Shown here: one piece after another, positions 35,930 to 44,761 of the stretch
Layout: each line of letters begins with the position of its first letter
Numbering within the stretch: the stretch's first letter is position 1
DNA from: an uncultured Saprospiraceae bacterium
Lineage (GTDB): Bacteria > Bacteroidota > Bacteroidia > Chitinophagales > Saprospiraceae
DNA length: 48,033 nt
Direction of reading: 5' to 3'
Assembly (NCBI GenBank): GCA_937942435.1
Contig: CALDEM010000036.1
Location: 1 to 48,033, forward strand
Translations under genes and position numbers: made by a program
Notes under the pieces: generated by a model
Seen by the model: the letters and a program-made list of their open reading frames with translations, nothing else
The model's database searches: none
What the model was told of the DNA's origin: nothing

Positions 35930-36544
35930 ATGAACTTTTACGAGCGAAAAATACTGCCCAAGGTGATCCACTGTGTATGTGGTCTAAAGCCGATGATGCG
36001 ACAACGTAACAAGGTCGTTCCTGATGCGTCAGGTTTAGTTCTGGAGCTCGGTATAGGCTCGGGACTTAATCTGCCTTACTATGATTCTAATAAGGTGACT
36101 CACCTCATAGGTATAGATCCTACACCTAATCATAAAGCACTGGATAATGCATTAGAAAAAACTCAACTTTCTACTGAGATGATATTTGAATCTGCAGAAG
36201 CGCTGCCGATGGAAGATGATTCTATTGATTCTATAGTGTGCACTTATACCCTCTGTACGATCCCAGATATTGATCAGACTTTAGAACAGTGTAGAAGAGT
36301 CTTAAAGTCTAATGGCAAATTTATATTTGTAGAGCATGGTATCGCACCTGATAAAAAAGTACAGCGGACACAGAATCGCATCAATCCAATTTGGAAAAAG
36401 TTAGCAGGTGGCTGCAATCTTAATCGAGATATCCCACAAACATTAGAGCAACATGGATATAACATAACCAAATTAGAATCTATGTATCTCCCCGGTTGGA
36501 AACCAGCCTGCTGGAATGTCTGGGGAAGCGCTCAAATCAAGTAG
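35930..36544 (+). CDS. Class I SAM-dependent methyltransferase
   Basis: 204 residues. Motif I is LVLELGIGSGLNLPYY (about 33-48), with the acidic residue ending strand 2 in LIGIDPTPNHK. Motif post-I/IV lies in ALPMEDDSIDSIVCTYTLCT (about 92-111), and the strand with FIFVEHG (about 137) follows. The overall layout is that of the UbiE/COQ5-like class I group of unknown substrate; the LELGIGSGLN-type motif and the size match small methyltransferases next to phospholipid or quinone genes, but no such context exists here. It is divergent from the S9 peptidase and starts 48 bp from it. Confidence 0.85.
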   Translation: MNFYERKILPKVIHCVCGLKPMMRQRNKVVPDASGLVLELGIGSGLNLPYYDSNKVTHLIGIDPTPNHKALDNALEKTQLSTEMIFESAEALPMEDDSIDSIVCTYTLCTIPDIDQTLEQCRRVLKSNGKFIFVEHGIAPDKKVQRTQNRINPIWKKLAGGCNLNRDIPQTLEQHGYNITKLESMYLPGWKPACWNVWGSAQIK

Positions 36545-36559
36545 GCTAAAAGTATCAGT

Positions 36560-36994
36560 ATGACTTCAAAGATTCATCCAGATTTTCAGAAGCACCTAAG
36601 GCTTAAGAGTAAAGAGCTCCAAGCTCTTTATAAAGCAGTTCGGTCGCTTATCATTGAGCTATATCCAGAAGGCAATGAGCTCTTATATCGGACGCACGCA
36701 TTAACTTCAGTTTATAGCACCTCTACCAAGTTGTCAGATGGCTATTGCCACATTCCAATTTATAAAGAACATCTCAACCTTGGTTTCAACTATGGCACGT
36801 CACTTGATGACCCAAAGCAGTTGTTACAAGGTACGGGTAAGTCGATTAGGCATATGCCTATAACATCAGTTGCAGCATTAGAAAGTGAGGATCTTAGGGT
36901 TTTGATTGCCGATGCGATCGCATATTCTATAACGAATCAGAAAAAACCATCTGAAGGTAAAGGTCAGGTGATTTCAAAAATCAAACAAACTTAA
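36560..36994 (+). CDS. DUF1801-like small protein
   Basis: 144 residues with the DUF1801 (YdhG/YjbR-like) pattern: a first helix around ALYKAVRSLIIELYPEGNEL, then YCHIPIYKEHLNLGFNYGTS and the ending TGKSIRHMPITSVAALESED. Function unknown. The stop lies inside the end of the convergent adenine deaminase gene: the two coding regions overlap by 14 bp (36981-36994). It starts 15 bp after the methyltransferase gene and could be on the same transcript. Confidence 0.8.
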   Translation: MTSKIHPDFQKHLRLKSKELQALYKAVRSLIIELYPEGNELLYRTHALTSVYSTSTKLSDGYCHIPIYKEHLNLGFNYGTSLDDPKQLLQGTGKSIRHMPITSVAALESEDLRVLIADAIAYSITNQKKPSEGKGQVISKIKQT

Positions 36995-38576
36995 ATTGCT
37001 CAGCATCAAACATTCCCTTATCGCTTATCTTCAACTTTGGAATCACAAGCAAAGCCATAAATGACAAAGTCATAAATGGTGCAGTCAAACAGCAACCCAA
37101 ATCTTTAGCAAGAGCTGCTAATTGCTGATACTGTTCTGCAATAACAGCACATGGAAGATCGCTCATCAATCCAGCAATAGGTAAAGAGAGATAAAGCTCT
37201 TGGTCATCAGAAATTACGCTAAGACCACCTTTGCTTTCTATAAGCAGGTTTACTGCTGCACAAATCGATGCATCATCTGCACCAACTACAATGATGTTAT
37301 GTGAATCGTGGGCAACCGTTGAGGCAATGGCACCATTCCTCAATCCGAAATTCTTAATATACCCAACTGACACAGGAGCTTCGGCATATCTATTAACAAC
37401 GCATATCTTCTGAATTCCAGAATCAGGATTTAATAGTTCTGACACACTCACACACTCTGTCTCAGTGACGATCTCTCCATCTATAGCAATAATCACTGGG
37501 ACATCACTATTCTCTACACTTTTAAAATCAGCGACCGTCTTCTTACTTACGTTAAATTCATTTATAATTTGATGCTCTTTATGACCAAGTGTAGTACGAC
37601 CTTGGCTCGACACTTCATAACCATCTATATAGGTTGAGTTTACTTTAAAATCTTTCAGATCTTCTACAACTATAAAGTCAGCAGCATCGCCTGCTCGCAA
37701 TTGTCCAACATTCAAATTGTAATGATCGATTGGATTAACACAAGCTATGCGCAACACCTCAAAGAGATCATAGCCCAGCTCTAAAGATCGCTTTACCAAT
37801 AAGTTGATATGTCCTTCCATCAGATCATCGGGGTGCTTATCATCACTACAAAACATTAGCTGATCTGGATGACTTGCAATCAATGGATGAAGAGCATCAT
37901 AGTTCTTTGCAGCTGATCCTTCACGGATCAAGATCTTCATCCTATGTTCTAATTTGAATTGTGCTTCTTCTAAAGTAAAGCACTCATGATCTGTTGAGAT
38001 ACCCGCACTGATGTATTTGATAGCATCATCTCCAATCAATCCAGGCGCATGGCCATCAATAGGTTTATTAGCCTCTTTGGCAAATTGGATCTTCTTCAAA
38101 ACTTCTTCATCATCAAATAAAACGCCTGGATAATTCATCATCTCTGAGAGATAATGGATGTCATCAAGCGCTAAAAGTTCCTTAATTCCTTGGGCGTTGA
38201 TCGCAGCACCAGCTGTCTCGAAAGAAGTGGCAGGCACACATGAAGGTGCTCCAAAGTGAAATTTTAATTTAGCTGACTTCGCATTGTCGATCATGTACTT
38301 CACACCCTCTACTCCGCAAACATTAGCTATCTCATGTGGATCAGATACTGTTGCCACCGTACCATGAGTGAGCGCTACCTTTGCAAATTCGTATGGCACG
38401 AGCATACTGCTTTCTATATGTATGTGAGCGTCGATGAAACCAGGTAAGATAAATTGATCTGGAGCATTCGCGACACGTCGTATCGTTGTGATCTTCCCTT
38501 CTGATATAGATACTGTTGCAGGATAGATCTCTCTATTCTGTATATCGACTAATTGTCCTCGTATTTCATGAACCAT
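36981..38576 (-). CDS. ade: Adenine deaminase
   Basis: 531 residues. The amidohydrolase metal motif FILPGFIDAHIHIESSMLVP (about 43-62) has the H-x-H pair and the ESSM of AdeC proteins. Also seen: THGTVATVSDPHEIANVCGV (about 89-108), the domain with IDGHAPGLIGDDAIKYISAG (about 172) and ISTDHECFTLEEA. Length and order fit Ade/AdeC. It deaminates adenine to hypoxanthine with release of ammonia in purine salvage. Its start is 84 bp after purL on the same strand; together they cover de novo and salvage purine flow. A hairpin at 38602-38622 sits at about -33 relative to a TACCTTTA element (minus strand, 38581-38588). Confidence 0.93.
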   Translation of the reverse strand: MVHEIRGQLVDIQNREIYPATVSISEGKITTIRRVANAPDQFILPGFIDAHIHIESSMLVPYEFAKVALTHGTVATVSDPHEIANVCGVEGVKYMIDNAKSAKLKFHFGAPSCVPATSFETAGAAINAQGIKELLALDDIHYLSEMMNYPGVLFDDEEVLKKIQFAKEANKPIDGHAPGLIGDDAIKYISAGISTDHECFTLEEAQFKLEHRMKILIREGSAAKNYDALHPLIASHPDQLMFCSDDKHPDDLMEGHINLLVKRSLELGYDLFEVLRIACVNPIDHYNLNVGQLRAGDAADFIVVEDLKDFKVNSTYIDGYEVSSQGRTTLGHKEHQIINEFNVSKKTVADFKSVENSDVPVIIAIDGEIVTETECVSVSELLNPDSGIQKICVVNRYAEAPVSVGYIKNFGLRNGAIASTVAHDSHNIIVVGADDASICAAVNLLIESKGGLSVISDDQELYLSLPIAGLMSDLPCAVIAEQYQQLAALAKDLGCCLTAPFMTLSFMALLVIPKLKISDKGMFDAEQFKFV

Positions 38577-38601
38577 ATTGTAAAGGTAAAATCTCTAGCG
38601 T

Positions 38602-38622
38602 CAGGTGGTATAAAACCACCTG
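38602..38622. promoter_or_regulatory. Palindrome between purL and ade
   Basis: CAGGTGGT (38602-38609) and ACCACCTG (38615-38622) form an 8-bp perfect stem with a five-base loop ATAAA. It lies about 20 bp from a minus-strand TACCTTTA (38581-38588), a 7/8 match to TAnnTTTG, so it would overlap the -33 element of ade. It could also terminate purL, but no T run follows. An imperfect second copy lies at 38641-38663. Confidence 0.45.
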
Positions 38623-38663
38623 TCAGCATATTACTCCTCTCAGGTCGTGTAAAACAACTGTCA
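38602..38663. repeat. Two imperfect direct copies of a 23-24 bp unit
   Basis: Copy 1 (38602-38625) begins CAGGTGGTATAAAACCACCT and ends GTCA. Copy 2 (38641-38663) begins CAGGTCGTGTAAAACAACTG and ends TCA. They share CAGGTxGTxTAAAAC and the final TGTCA, separated by 15 bp. Copy 2's TCA is the complement of the purL stop TGA (38661-38663). Confidence 0.5.
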
Positions 38664-41600
38664 AAATTTGACCCACTCCCTCGCATTGACAAATGCTTGA
38701 ATCCATGGGCTGATGACATCGTCACTATCGCTTGGATAGTGTGCCCAGTTCCACTTGAAGATAGATCTTTCTATGTGCGGCATCGTTGCCAAATGTCTAC
38801 CATCTGCGCTACAGATCATAGCAGCATTATAATCGCTTCCGTTAGGATTAGATGGATATGCATCGTATGTATACTTGGCTGCGATATTATACTTAGACTC
38901 GTCTTCTGGAAGTACAAACTTTCCTTCGCCATGTGAGATCCATACACCGAGGTTGGCCCCTTCAAGATTAGAAAGCATGACTGAGTTATTCTTCAAGATA
39001 TTGACTGAAGTAAATGCACTTTCGTGTTTCTTCGAGTCATTGTAAGTCATCTTACCCTTCTTTTTATGCTCCGGATTAATGAGGTTCAACTCCATGAAGA
39101 GCTGGCAACCATTGCAGATACCAACACTTAAGACATCTTTGCGTGCAAAGAAGTTATCAAAGGCCTTCTTTGCTTTTTCATTATACAACACAGCACCTGC
39201 CCAACCTTTAGCAGATTCTAATACATCAGAATTAGAAAATCCTCCAACAGCTCCAAGGAACTGTATATCTTCTAATGTCTCACGACCGCTCATCAAGTCA
39301 GTCATGTGTACATCCTTAACATCCCAACCAGCGAGGTACATGGCATGGGCCATCTCTCTTTCTGAGTTACTGCCCTTCTCTCTTAAGATGGCAGCTTTTG
39401 GTCTTGCTTTCTTGCTGTCGAGCCTTGGCAACTGCCCACTATGCCAGTCAGGGAACTTATAATTAAGTGGCTGTTCCTTATAATTGTTATATCTCTGTTT
39501 TGGCAGATCGCCGGCTGTTTGATTTTTATCCAATAGATAAGATGTCTCATACCACACATCTCGCATCTTTGCTACATCAAATTCATAATTAGAATCTTCA
39601 TGAGCGATGTTTAACGAAGCGTCATTTGACACTTCACCTATTCTTTGGAAGAGCACACCTCGCTCATTGAGTACATCACCTAAGTCATCTGTTGCCGCTT
39701 GTATGATGATACCAGGTGCTTCAGATAACAACAACTTGATAATGTCATCTTCACCTATATAACTAAGATTGATGTTAGCACCTACATTGTTATCTGCAAA
39801 ACACATTTCTAAAAGGGCAGTTAACATACCCCCTGAAGAGATGTCATGGCCAACTGCGATGTGATCTGTCAAAATCAACTCTTGAATTGTGTTGAAGACA
39901 TTAATCACATAGTCTGCACTCGCAGTATCAGGGCATTGCTCTCCTACTTCGTTGAGCGTCTGTGCAAATGAAGATCCCCCTAATGCAAATGAACCATCTG
40001 ACAGATCGATATAGAAGATATCTCCTTTGTCTTTTTGAAAAACCGGTTCAACTACTTTTGTAATATCTATACAATGGCCTGTCGCAGAGACAATCACTGT
40101 CCCGGGAGATAAGACATCTCCATCAGGATACTTCTGCTTCATCGATAGAGAGTCCTTACCTGTAGGCACATTAACTCCTAAGCCAATTGAAAAGTCTGAT
40201 ATGGCTTTCACTGCACTATACAATCTTGCATCCTCTCCTTCATTACGACAAGGCCACATCCAGTTAGCAGATAAAGAAAGAGACTTAACTCCATCTTTTA
40301 AGGGCGCCCATATGATATTGGTCAATGATTCTATAATAGAAAGTCTAGCACCGGCTGCAGGATCTATGAGGCTCGATGCAGGGTCATGTCCTATCGAAGT
40401 GGCGATACCATGATTAGAATCATAGTCTATCGCCATGACACCACAATTATTAAGAGGTAATTGCAGCGGACCAACACACTGCTGCTTTGCCACTCTTCCA
40501 CCTACACATCTATCTACCTTGTTTGTCAACCAATCCTTACAAGCTACAGCTTCTAATTTTAGAATATTCTTGATGTAAGATTCTAATTGTGATTTTTTGT
40601 ACTTCAGTTTAGGATATCGCCGATCCACCGTTTTATCCTCCATAATGGTCTTTGGTGAACTTCCAAACATATCACTCATCGCCAAATCCATCGGCTGCTC
40701 ACCTGTCTTACCTGATTGAAAAGTAAATCTATCATCTCCAGTCACCTTACCCACTTTATACATAGGTGATCTCTCACGCTCGGCTATCCTTTTCAATAGC
40801 TTGGCATCCTCTTTTGCAATCACAAGTCCCATTCTTTCTTGGGATTCATTACCGATGATTTCTTTTGCAGACAGCGTTGGGTCACCGACTGGCAACTTAT
40901 CCAAATCAATCTTGCCGCCTGTATCTTCTACCAACTCTGACAAACAATTAAGGTGTCCACCCGCTCCGTGATCATGGATGGATACGATTGGATTGACATC
41001 ATTCTCTACCATACCTCTGATGGTATTGGCTACTCTCTTTTGCATCTCTGGATTAGAGCGTTGGACGGCATTGAGTTCTATACCCGCACCAAGCGCCCCC
41101 GTATCAGCTGACGAAACCGCCGCACCCCCCATACCGATTCTATAATTGTCACCACCTAATACTACTATCTCGTTATCCTTAGCAGGTGTATCTTTTAGTG
41201 CTTGATCTGCTTTGCCATATCCGATGCCACCAGCCATCATGATGACCTTATCATAGCCGATCATTCGCTCTGTTTCCTTATGTTCAAAAGTTAGAACTGA
41301 CCCTGAGATCAACGGCTGACCAAACTTGTTTCCAAAATCAGACGCACCATTAGAGGCTTTAATTAGAATATCGATGGGTGTCTGATATAACCATTTGCGA
41401 GGGCCCACCTTTTGTTCCCAAGGTCGATCTTTTGTCAGTCTACTATAAGCAGTCATATAAACTGCCGTCCCAGCCAAAGGTAATGATCCTTTCCCTCCTG
41501 CTAATCGATCTCTTATCTCTCCTCCTGAACCAGTGGCTGCTCCACTAAAGGGTTCAACAGTAGTTGGAAAATTATGTGTCTCCGCCTTGAGCGAGATGAC

Positions 41601-42317
41601 TGATTCAAATTCTGTTTTTTTATAAAACGAAGGAACATCTGGTCGCTCTGGTGCAAACTGTTTCACCTTTGGCCCTTTTATAAATGCGACATTATCTTTA
41701 TAAGCCGAGACGATGTCATTAGGATGTTCTTGTGATGTCTTCTTGATTAACTTAAAGAGCGATGTCTCTTTCTCTTCACCATCGATTATGAAAGTGCCAT
41801 TAAATATCTTGTGGCGGCAGTGTTCGCTATTGACTTGAGAAAATCCAAAAACTTCAGAATCTGTCAGTGGCCGCTCTATACGCTTCGCCACATCCTCTAA
41901 ATAAGCCACTTCTTCTTTGCTTAGTGAAAGACCTTCTTGGTCATTGTATATTGCTATATCAGCTATTGGCTGGACAGCAACTGGCTCAACATTGATATCG
42001 TATATCTCTTGTGTCAAGGCATCGTACTTCTGAGCTACCATGGGATCATAAGAAGTATTTGTGTCAGCGGGATAAAACTCCTCTATGCGCTTGATGCCAG
42101 AGATACCCATGTTCTGAGTGATCTCGACGGCGTTAGTAGACCAAGGTGTCACCATCGCAGCACGAGGACCCACAAATACCGATTGAATCGTCTCTTGATC
42201 CAACCGTTGGCGCTCGCCAAAAAGCCAGATCAACTTGGCTTCATCTTCCTTATGGATCGCGGATGAAACGTGTACAGCGAATATCTTGTCTACAGGTGTT
42301 CCAAAGAATAAAATCAT
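38661..42317 (-). CDS. purL: Phosphoribosylformylglycinamidine synthase, full-length PurL
   Basis: 1218 residues, the large single-chain type of Gammaproteobacteria and Bacteroidota (E. coli 1295). Order of parts: N-terminal domain (about 1-160), a linker with FGFSQVNSEHCRHKIFNGTF (about 158-177), the FGAM-synthase domains with LKAETHNFPTTVEPFSGAATGSGGEIRD (about 245), IRGMVENDVNPIVSIHDHG and IGLGVNVPTGKDSLSMKQKY, and the C-terminal glutaminase with VGICNGCQLFMELN (nucleophile cysteine) and the HGEGKF motif. It catalyses the fourth step of de novo purine synthesis: FGAR, glutamine and ATP to FGAM. The 84-bp gap and shared strand link it to ade. A palindrome lies 53 bp upstream. Confidence 0.96.
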   Translation of the reverse strand: MILFFGTPVDKIFAVHVSSAIHKEDEAKLIWLFGERQRLDQETIQSVFVGPRAAMVTPWSTNAVEITQNMGISGIKRIEEFYPADTNTSYDPMVAQKYDALTQEIYDINVEPVAVQPIADIAIYNDQEGLSLSKEEVAYLEDVAKRIERPLTDSEVFGFSQVNSEHCRHKIFNGTFIIDGEEKETSLFKLIKKTSQEHPNDIVSAYKDNVAFIKGPKVKQFAPERPDVPSFYKKTEFESVISLKAETHNFPTTVEPFSGAATGSGGEIRDRLAGGKGSLPLAGTAVYMTAYSRLTKDRPWEQKVGPRKWLYQTPIDILIKASNGASDFGNKFGQPLISGSVLTFEHKETERMIGYDKVIMMAGGIGYGKADQALKDTPAKDNEIVVLGGDNYRIGMGGAAVSSADTGALGAGIELNAVQRSNPEMQKRVANTIRGMVENDVNPIVSIHDHGAGGHLNCLSELVEDTGGKIDLDKLPVGDPTLSAKEIIGNESQERMGLVIAKEDAKLLKRIAERERSPMYKVGKVTGDDRFTFQSGKTGEQPMDLAMSDMFGSSPKTIMEDKTVDRRYPKLKYKKSQLESYIKNILKLEAVACKDWLTNKVDRCVGGRVAKQQCVGPLQLPLNNCGVMAIDYDSNHGIATSIGHDPASSLIDPAAGARLSIIESLTNIIWAPLKDGVKSLSLSANWMWPCRNEGEDARLYSAVKAISDFSIGLGVNVPTGKDSLSMKQKYPDGDVLSPGTVIVSATGHCIDITKVVEPVFQKDKGDIFYIDLSDGSFALGGSSFAQTLNEVGEQCPDTASADYVINVFNTIQELILTDHIAVGHDISSGGMLTALLEMCFADNNVGANINLSYIGEDDIIKLLLSEAPGIIIQAATDDLGDVLNERGVLFQRIGEVSNDASLNIAHEDSNYEFDVAKMRDVWYETSYLLDKNQTAGDLPKQRYNNYKEQPLNYKFPDWHSGQLPRLDSKKARPKAAILREKGSNSEREMAHAMYLAGWDVKDVHMTDLMSGRETLEDIQFLGAVGGFSNSDVLESAKGWAGAVLYNEKAKKAFDNFFARKDVLSVGICNGCQLFMELNLINPEHKKKGKMTYNDSKKHESAFTSVNILKNNSVMLSNLEGANLGVWISHGEGKFVLPEDESKYNIAAKYTYDAYPSNPNGSDYNAAMICSADGRHLATMPHIERSIFKWNWAHYPSDSDDVISPWIQAFVNAREWVKF

Positions 42318-42346
42318 ATGACGACTTATGATGATATGATGAGTCG

Positions 42347-42354
42347 CAAAGGTC
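42347..42354 (-). promoter_or_regulatory. Putative -7 element of purL
   Basis: Minus-strand GACCTTTG, a 7/8 match to TAnnTTTG (first base differs), 30 bp before the purL ATG. About 20 bp further upstream lies the centre of the GTGACTAAGTCAC palindrome, where the -33 element would be. Confidence 0.35.
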
Positions 42355-42369
42355 AGTTATTTTTAGGAG

Positions 42370-42382
42370 GTGACTAAGTCAC
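42370..42382. promoter_or_regulatory. 13-bp palindrome upstream of purL
   Basis: GTGACT-A-AGTCAC at 42370-42382, flanked on both sides by GGAGG (42366-42370 and 42383-42387). It lies between divergent purL and the SRPBCC gene, 53 bp from the purL start, and is placed like an operator over the -33 region of purL. No regulator gene is adjacent. Confidence 0.45.
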
Positions 42383-42512
42383 GGAGGAACTTTATTATGA
42401 AGTATTTTCAGCCCGTCACAGATGCGTCTAAAACTAAAGGCTTCCTTCGTAAACGGACCTATTTCTCAGACCAAAACAAAAGACTATCTTCAAAGCATAC
42501 AAAGCAAATGTA

Positions 42513-42983
42513 ATGATCAATGTATCAACAGCGACAACCATCTCAGCGCCTATAGAAAAAGTATGGGCAGCTATGACGCATCATGAAGGTATGGTTGATT
42601 GGCCAGACTTCCATCAAGTGGAAATACTAAAAAAAGGAGACCCTCATCCTGATGGCTTAGGCTGTATCAGACATGTAAAAGCCAAAGGACTCGAAGTCAC
42701 AGAGGAAATAACAAAATACGATGCCCCGTTTGAGATGAACTACCTCGTTTCAAAAATTAACCATCCGATCAATCATGAAGGTGGCGTTATAAAGCTCACT
42801 GAAACAGAGAGCGGCACCACTGTCTCTTGGACTAGTGCATTTACCATGAAGAGTAAAAATCCAATTATAAAGTATATCGGTGGTAAGATACTAGTTGCAC
42901 AAGGGAACAAGGGATTTAGAAAAGCGCTAGAGTGGGTGAAGAAAGATCTTGAGAAAGATCTCGCATCATCCAATTTTCTTTAA
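42513..42983 (+). CDS. SRPBCC family protein, 156 residues
   Basis: Cytoplasmic, with no signal peptide. SRPBCC fold: TTISAPIEKVWAAMTHHEGM, VEILKKGDPHPDGLGCIRHV, a middle strand MNYLVSKINHPINHEGGVIK and the C-terminal helix KGFRKALEWVKKDLEKDL. Polyketide cyclase/dehydrase-like members bind small hydrophobic ligands; the ligand here is unknown. It is divergent from purL, with 195 bp between the two starts, and ends 12 bp before the convergent NHL-repeat lipoprotein. Confidence 0.82.
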   Translation: MINVSTATTISAPIEKVWAAMTHHEGMVDWPDFHQVEILKKGDPHPDGLGCIRHVKAKGLEVTEEITKYDAPFEMNYLVSKINHPINHEGGVIKLTETESGTTVSWTSAFTMKSKNPIIKYIGGKILVAQGNKGFRKALEWVKKDLEKDLASSNFL

Positions 42984-42994
42984 GTAATAAAAAT

Positions 42995-44656
42995 TTAGAA
43001 AACTCCTTTAAATTTATAAATCCTATTCTCCACATCAGAAGGGACATATAGATTGCCATCGTCATCAAAGTGAACATCTGACAGCTTCCAAGTAGGAGCC
43101 ATAGTCGGCGGTCCAGGTATACCCAATGGTATGTCAGCTACAAGCACCTTTCTTTCTTTTGTCTCCATGTCATAGGAGGTAATCTGATTTGCTCCTGTCT
43201 CCACAATGATCAGCTGTCCATCAGGGCCTATCTGTATGCCTTCCGGCATTTTCAGATCTGAGATAACAGGTGTTGGGATTTCTAATTTGACATTGTTTTT
43301 GGTGAGTTGCAACACTATGCCATTAAAAAAATCAGCAACGTAGATATTGCCCTTGCTTGCCGCCAAGCCAGAAGGCACAACCAGTCCTGACTCCGCGCTT
43401 ACTAGCAATTCTAACTTTCCATCTACAAGTCTTGTCACTTTTGCAGCGCCCATGGTCATCCCAAGTTCTGCTACAATGAGTTGTCCATTGTCCATGATAG
43501 CATTGAGCGGCACGAGATAATTATGATAATCCGCTATCTGCTTATCTGCTGCAGCATCCCAGACTTGGACCTCATTGCTGAACCAGGATGTCATGACATA
43601 GGTATCACCCTCAGCATCGATTGTAAATGGACCAATGATACCAGGACGACCGATCATATGTCTTTTTGTCTTTTCTATTTTGCCGCTTTCAGTATTGATC
43701 ATTTTCATAGAAAGAAGGTCAGGTGCGATGATCTGATCATTGTGTATCTCTATATCAGTGGCATTGCATAGTGATGGAGCAACTATTTCCCTTGAGGTCC
43801 CATCCATCATCACTTGATAGATACTCCCATCCTGAGCATGGGAAAGAAAGAGCTCATCCTTACTATTGAAAGCGATGTTATCTCCTCCTTCAAATCCACG
43901 ATTGACCTCTCGCTTTGTTTTAGCATCAACATCGATCTCATATACGATACCCGTGTTATGATCCACAGTGTATAAATTCCCTTTGGAATCAAACTTAACT
44001 GCAGCCGGTGTCACGAGGTCGTCTATGATAACTTCTAAACTCCCCTTATCGACATCGATCTTTACAATATGTCCCTTAGACCATAGCGGTCCATACAGAT
44101 ATCCATCAGGTCCGAAGTCCATCCCATTGAGCCATCCTAGTTCTTTGATGATCAACCTCGGCGGTTCCTTTAGATCAGGATCTAACTCATATAAGCCATC
44201 TCCTTGGAAGTCTAGAGCCACAAATAGTCGACCATCATCTGAGAATGTAATGGGGTTAACACCTGGTGAAACGAATTGCTTAGAAGTAGTGCCATCTGGT
44301 TGGAGACGACCTACTTCACCCGTCAATATAGAAGTGTGATATAGTGAACCATCCGAGCCAAAGATCAAGTCATCAGGTCCTTCGATACCTTCTGCTTGAC
44401 TCAACGTATCTAATATGGTTCCTGTGTCTGTATCAACGACTCCAATCAATCGACTCACTACAGATGCCACATGCAAGCGGTCCTCTTTATCAAAGTATAG
44501 ACCATTGGTACCATTGAAAAAAGTTCCTTGGATCAGTGTTGCCTTGGCTTCACCAGATGAGTCATCGGCTGTCTTCTTATTGGTCATATCGCATGATAAA
44601 AGAAGTAAAGCAAGTCCAAAACTAAGGGTACATAAGTAAGTGTGCGAAGGATACAT
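42995..44656 (-). CDS. NHL/SMP-30-like beta-propeller lipoprotein
   Basis: 553 residues. Signal with lipobox LLSC (about residue 23, LALLLLSCDMTNKK). The rest consists of repeated propeller units of the NHL/gluconolactonase type: DDLIFGSDGSLYHTSILTGE, FGPDGYLYGPLWSKGHIVKI, VKFDSKGNLYTVDHNTGIVY, GLAASKGNIYVADFFNGIVL, IQIGPDGQLIIVETGANQIT and FDDDGNLYVPSDVENRIYKF. The count suggests two propellers or one large one. Such proteins bind or hydrolyse small sugars or lactones, or act as scaffolds; the catalytic residues of SMP-30 are not unambiguous. It is divergent from tetR, and its promoter shares the 105-bp region that holds the TetR operator. Confidence 0.82.
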   Translation of the reverse strand: MYPSHTYLCTLSFGLALLLLSCDMTNKKTADDSSGEAKATLIQGTFFNGTNGLYFDKEDRLHVASVVSRLIGVVDTDTGTILDTLSQAEGIEGPDDLIFGSDGSLYHTSILTGEVGRLQPDGTTSKQFVSPGVNPITFSDDGRLFVALDFQGDGLYELDPDLKEPPRLIIKELGWLNGMDFGPDGYLYGPLWSKGHIVKIDVDKGSLEVIIDDLVTPAAVKFDSKGNLYTVDHNTGIVYEIDVDAKTKREVNRGFEGGDNIAFNSKDELFLSHAQDGSIYQVMMDGTSREIVAPSLCNATDIEIHNDQIIAPDLLSMKMINTESGKIEKTKRHMIGRPGIIGPFTIDAEGDTYVMTSWFSNEVQVWDAAADKQIADYHNYLVPLNAIMDNGQLIVAELGMTMGAAKVTRLVDGKLELLVSAESGLVVPSGLAASKGNIYVADFFNGIVLQLTKNNVKLEIPTPVISDLKMPEGIQIGPDGQLIIVETGANQITSYDMETKERKVLVADIPLGIPGPPTMAPTWKLSDVHFDDDGNLYVPSDVENRIYKFKGVF

Positions 44657-44720
44657 ATACTTTAGATGATGATTGGAAGATGAATATAGTCAAGATTAGG
44701 GCAAAAAAGAAATCAAGCAG

Positions 44721-44734
44721 ACAGACTCGTCTGT
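44721..44734. promoter_or_regulatory. TetR operator, copy 1 (upstream of tetR)
   Basis: ACAGACTCGTCTGT, two perfect 6-bp half-sites (ACAGAC / GTCTGT) around two bases. It lies 28 bp before the tetR start and covers the -33 position of the TACATTTG promoter at 44750-44757, which fits autorepression. An identical pair of half-sites is found at 45346-45359. It also lies between tetR and the divergent NHL lipoprotein, which might be co-regulated. Confidence 0.75.
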
Positions 44735-44749
44735 TTTATAGAATTGATA

Positions 44750-44757
44750 TACATTTG
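44750..44757 (+). promoter_or_regulatory. -7 element of tetR promoter
   Basis: TACATTTG, an exact match to TAnnTTTG, ending 4 bp before the ATG at 44762. The usual spacing would put transcription start at or next to the start codon, so the mRNA could be leaderless. The -33 position falls within the operator at 44721-44734. Confidence 0.55.
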
Positions 44758-44761
44758 CATC

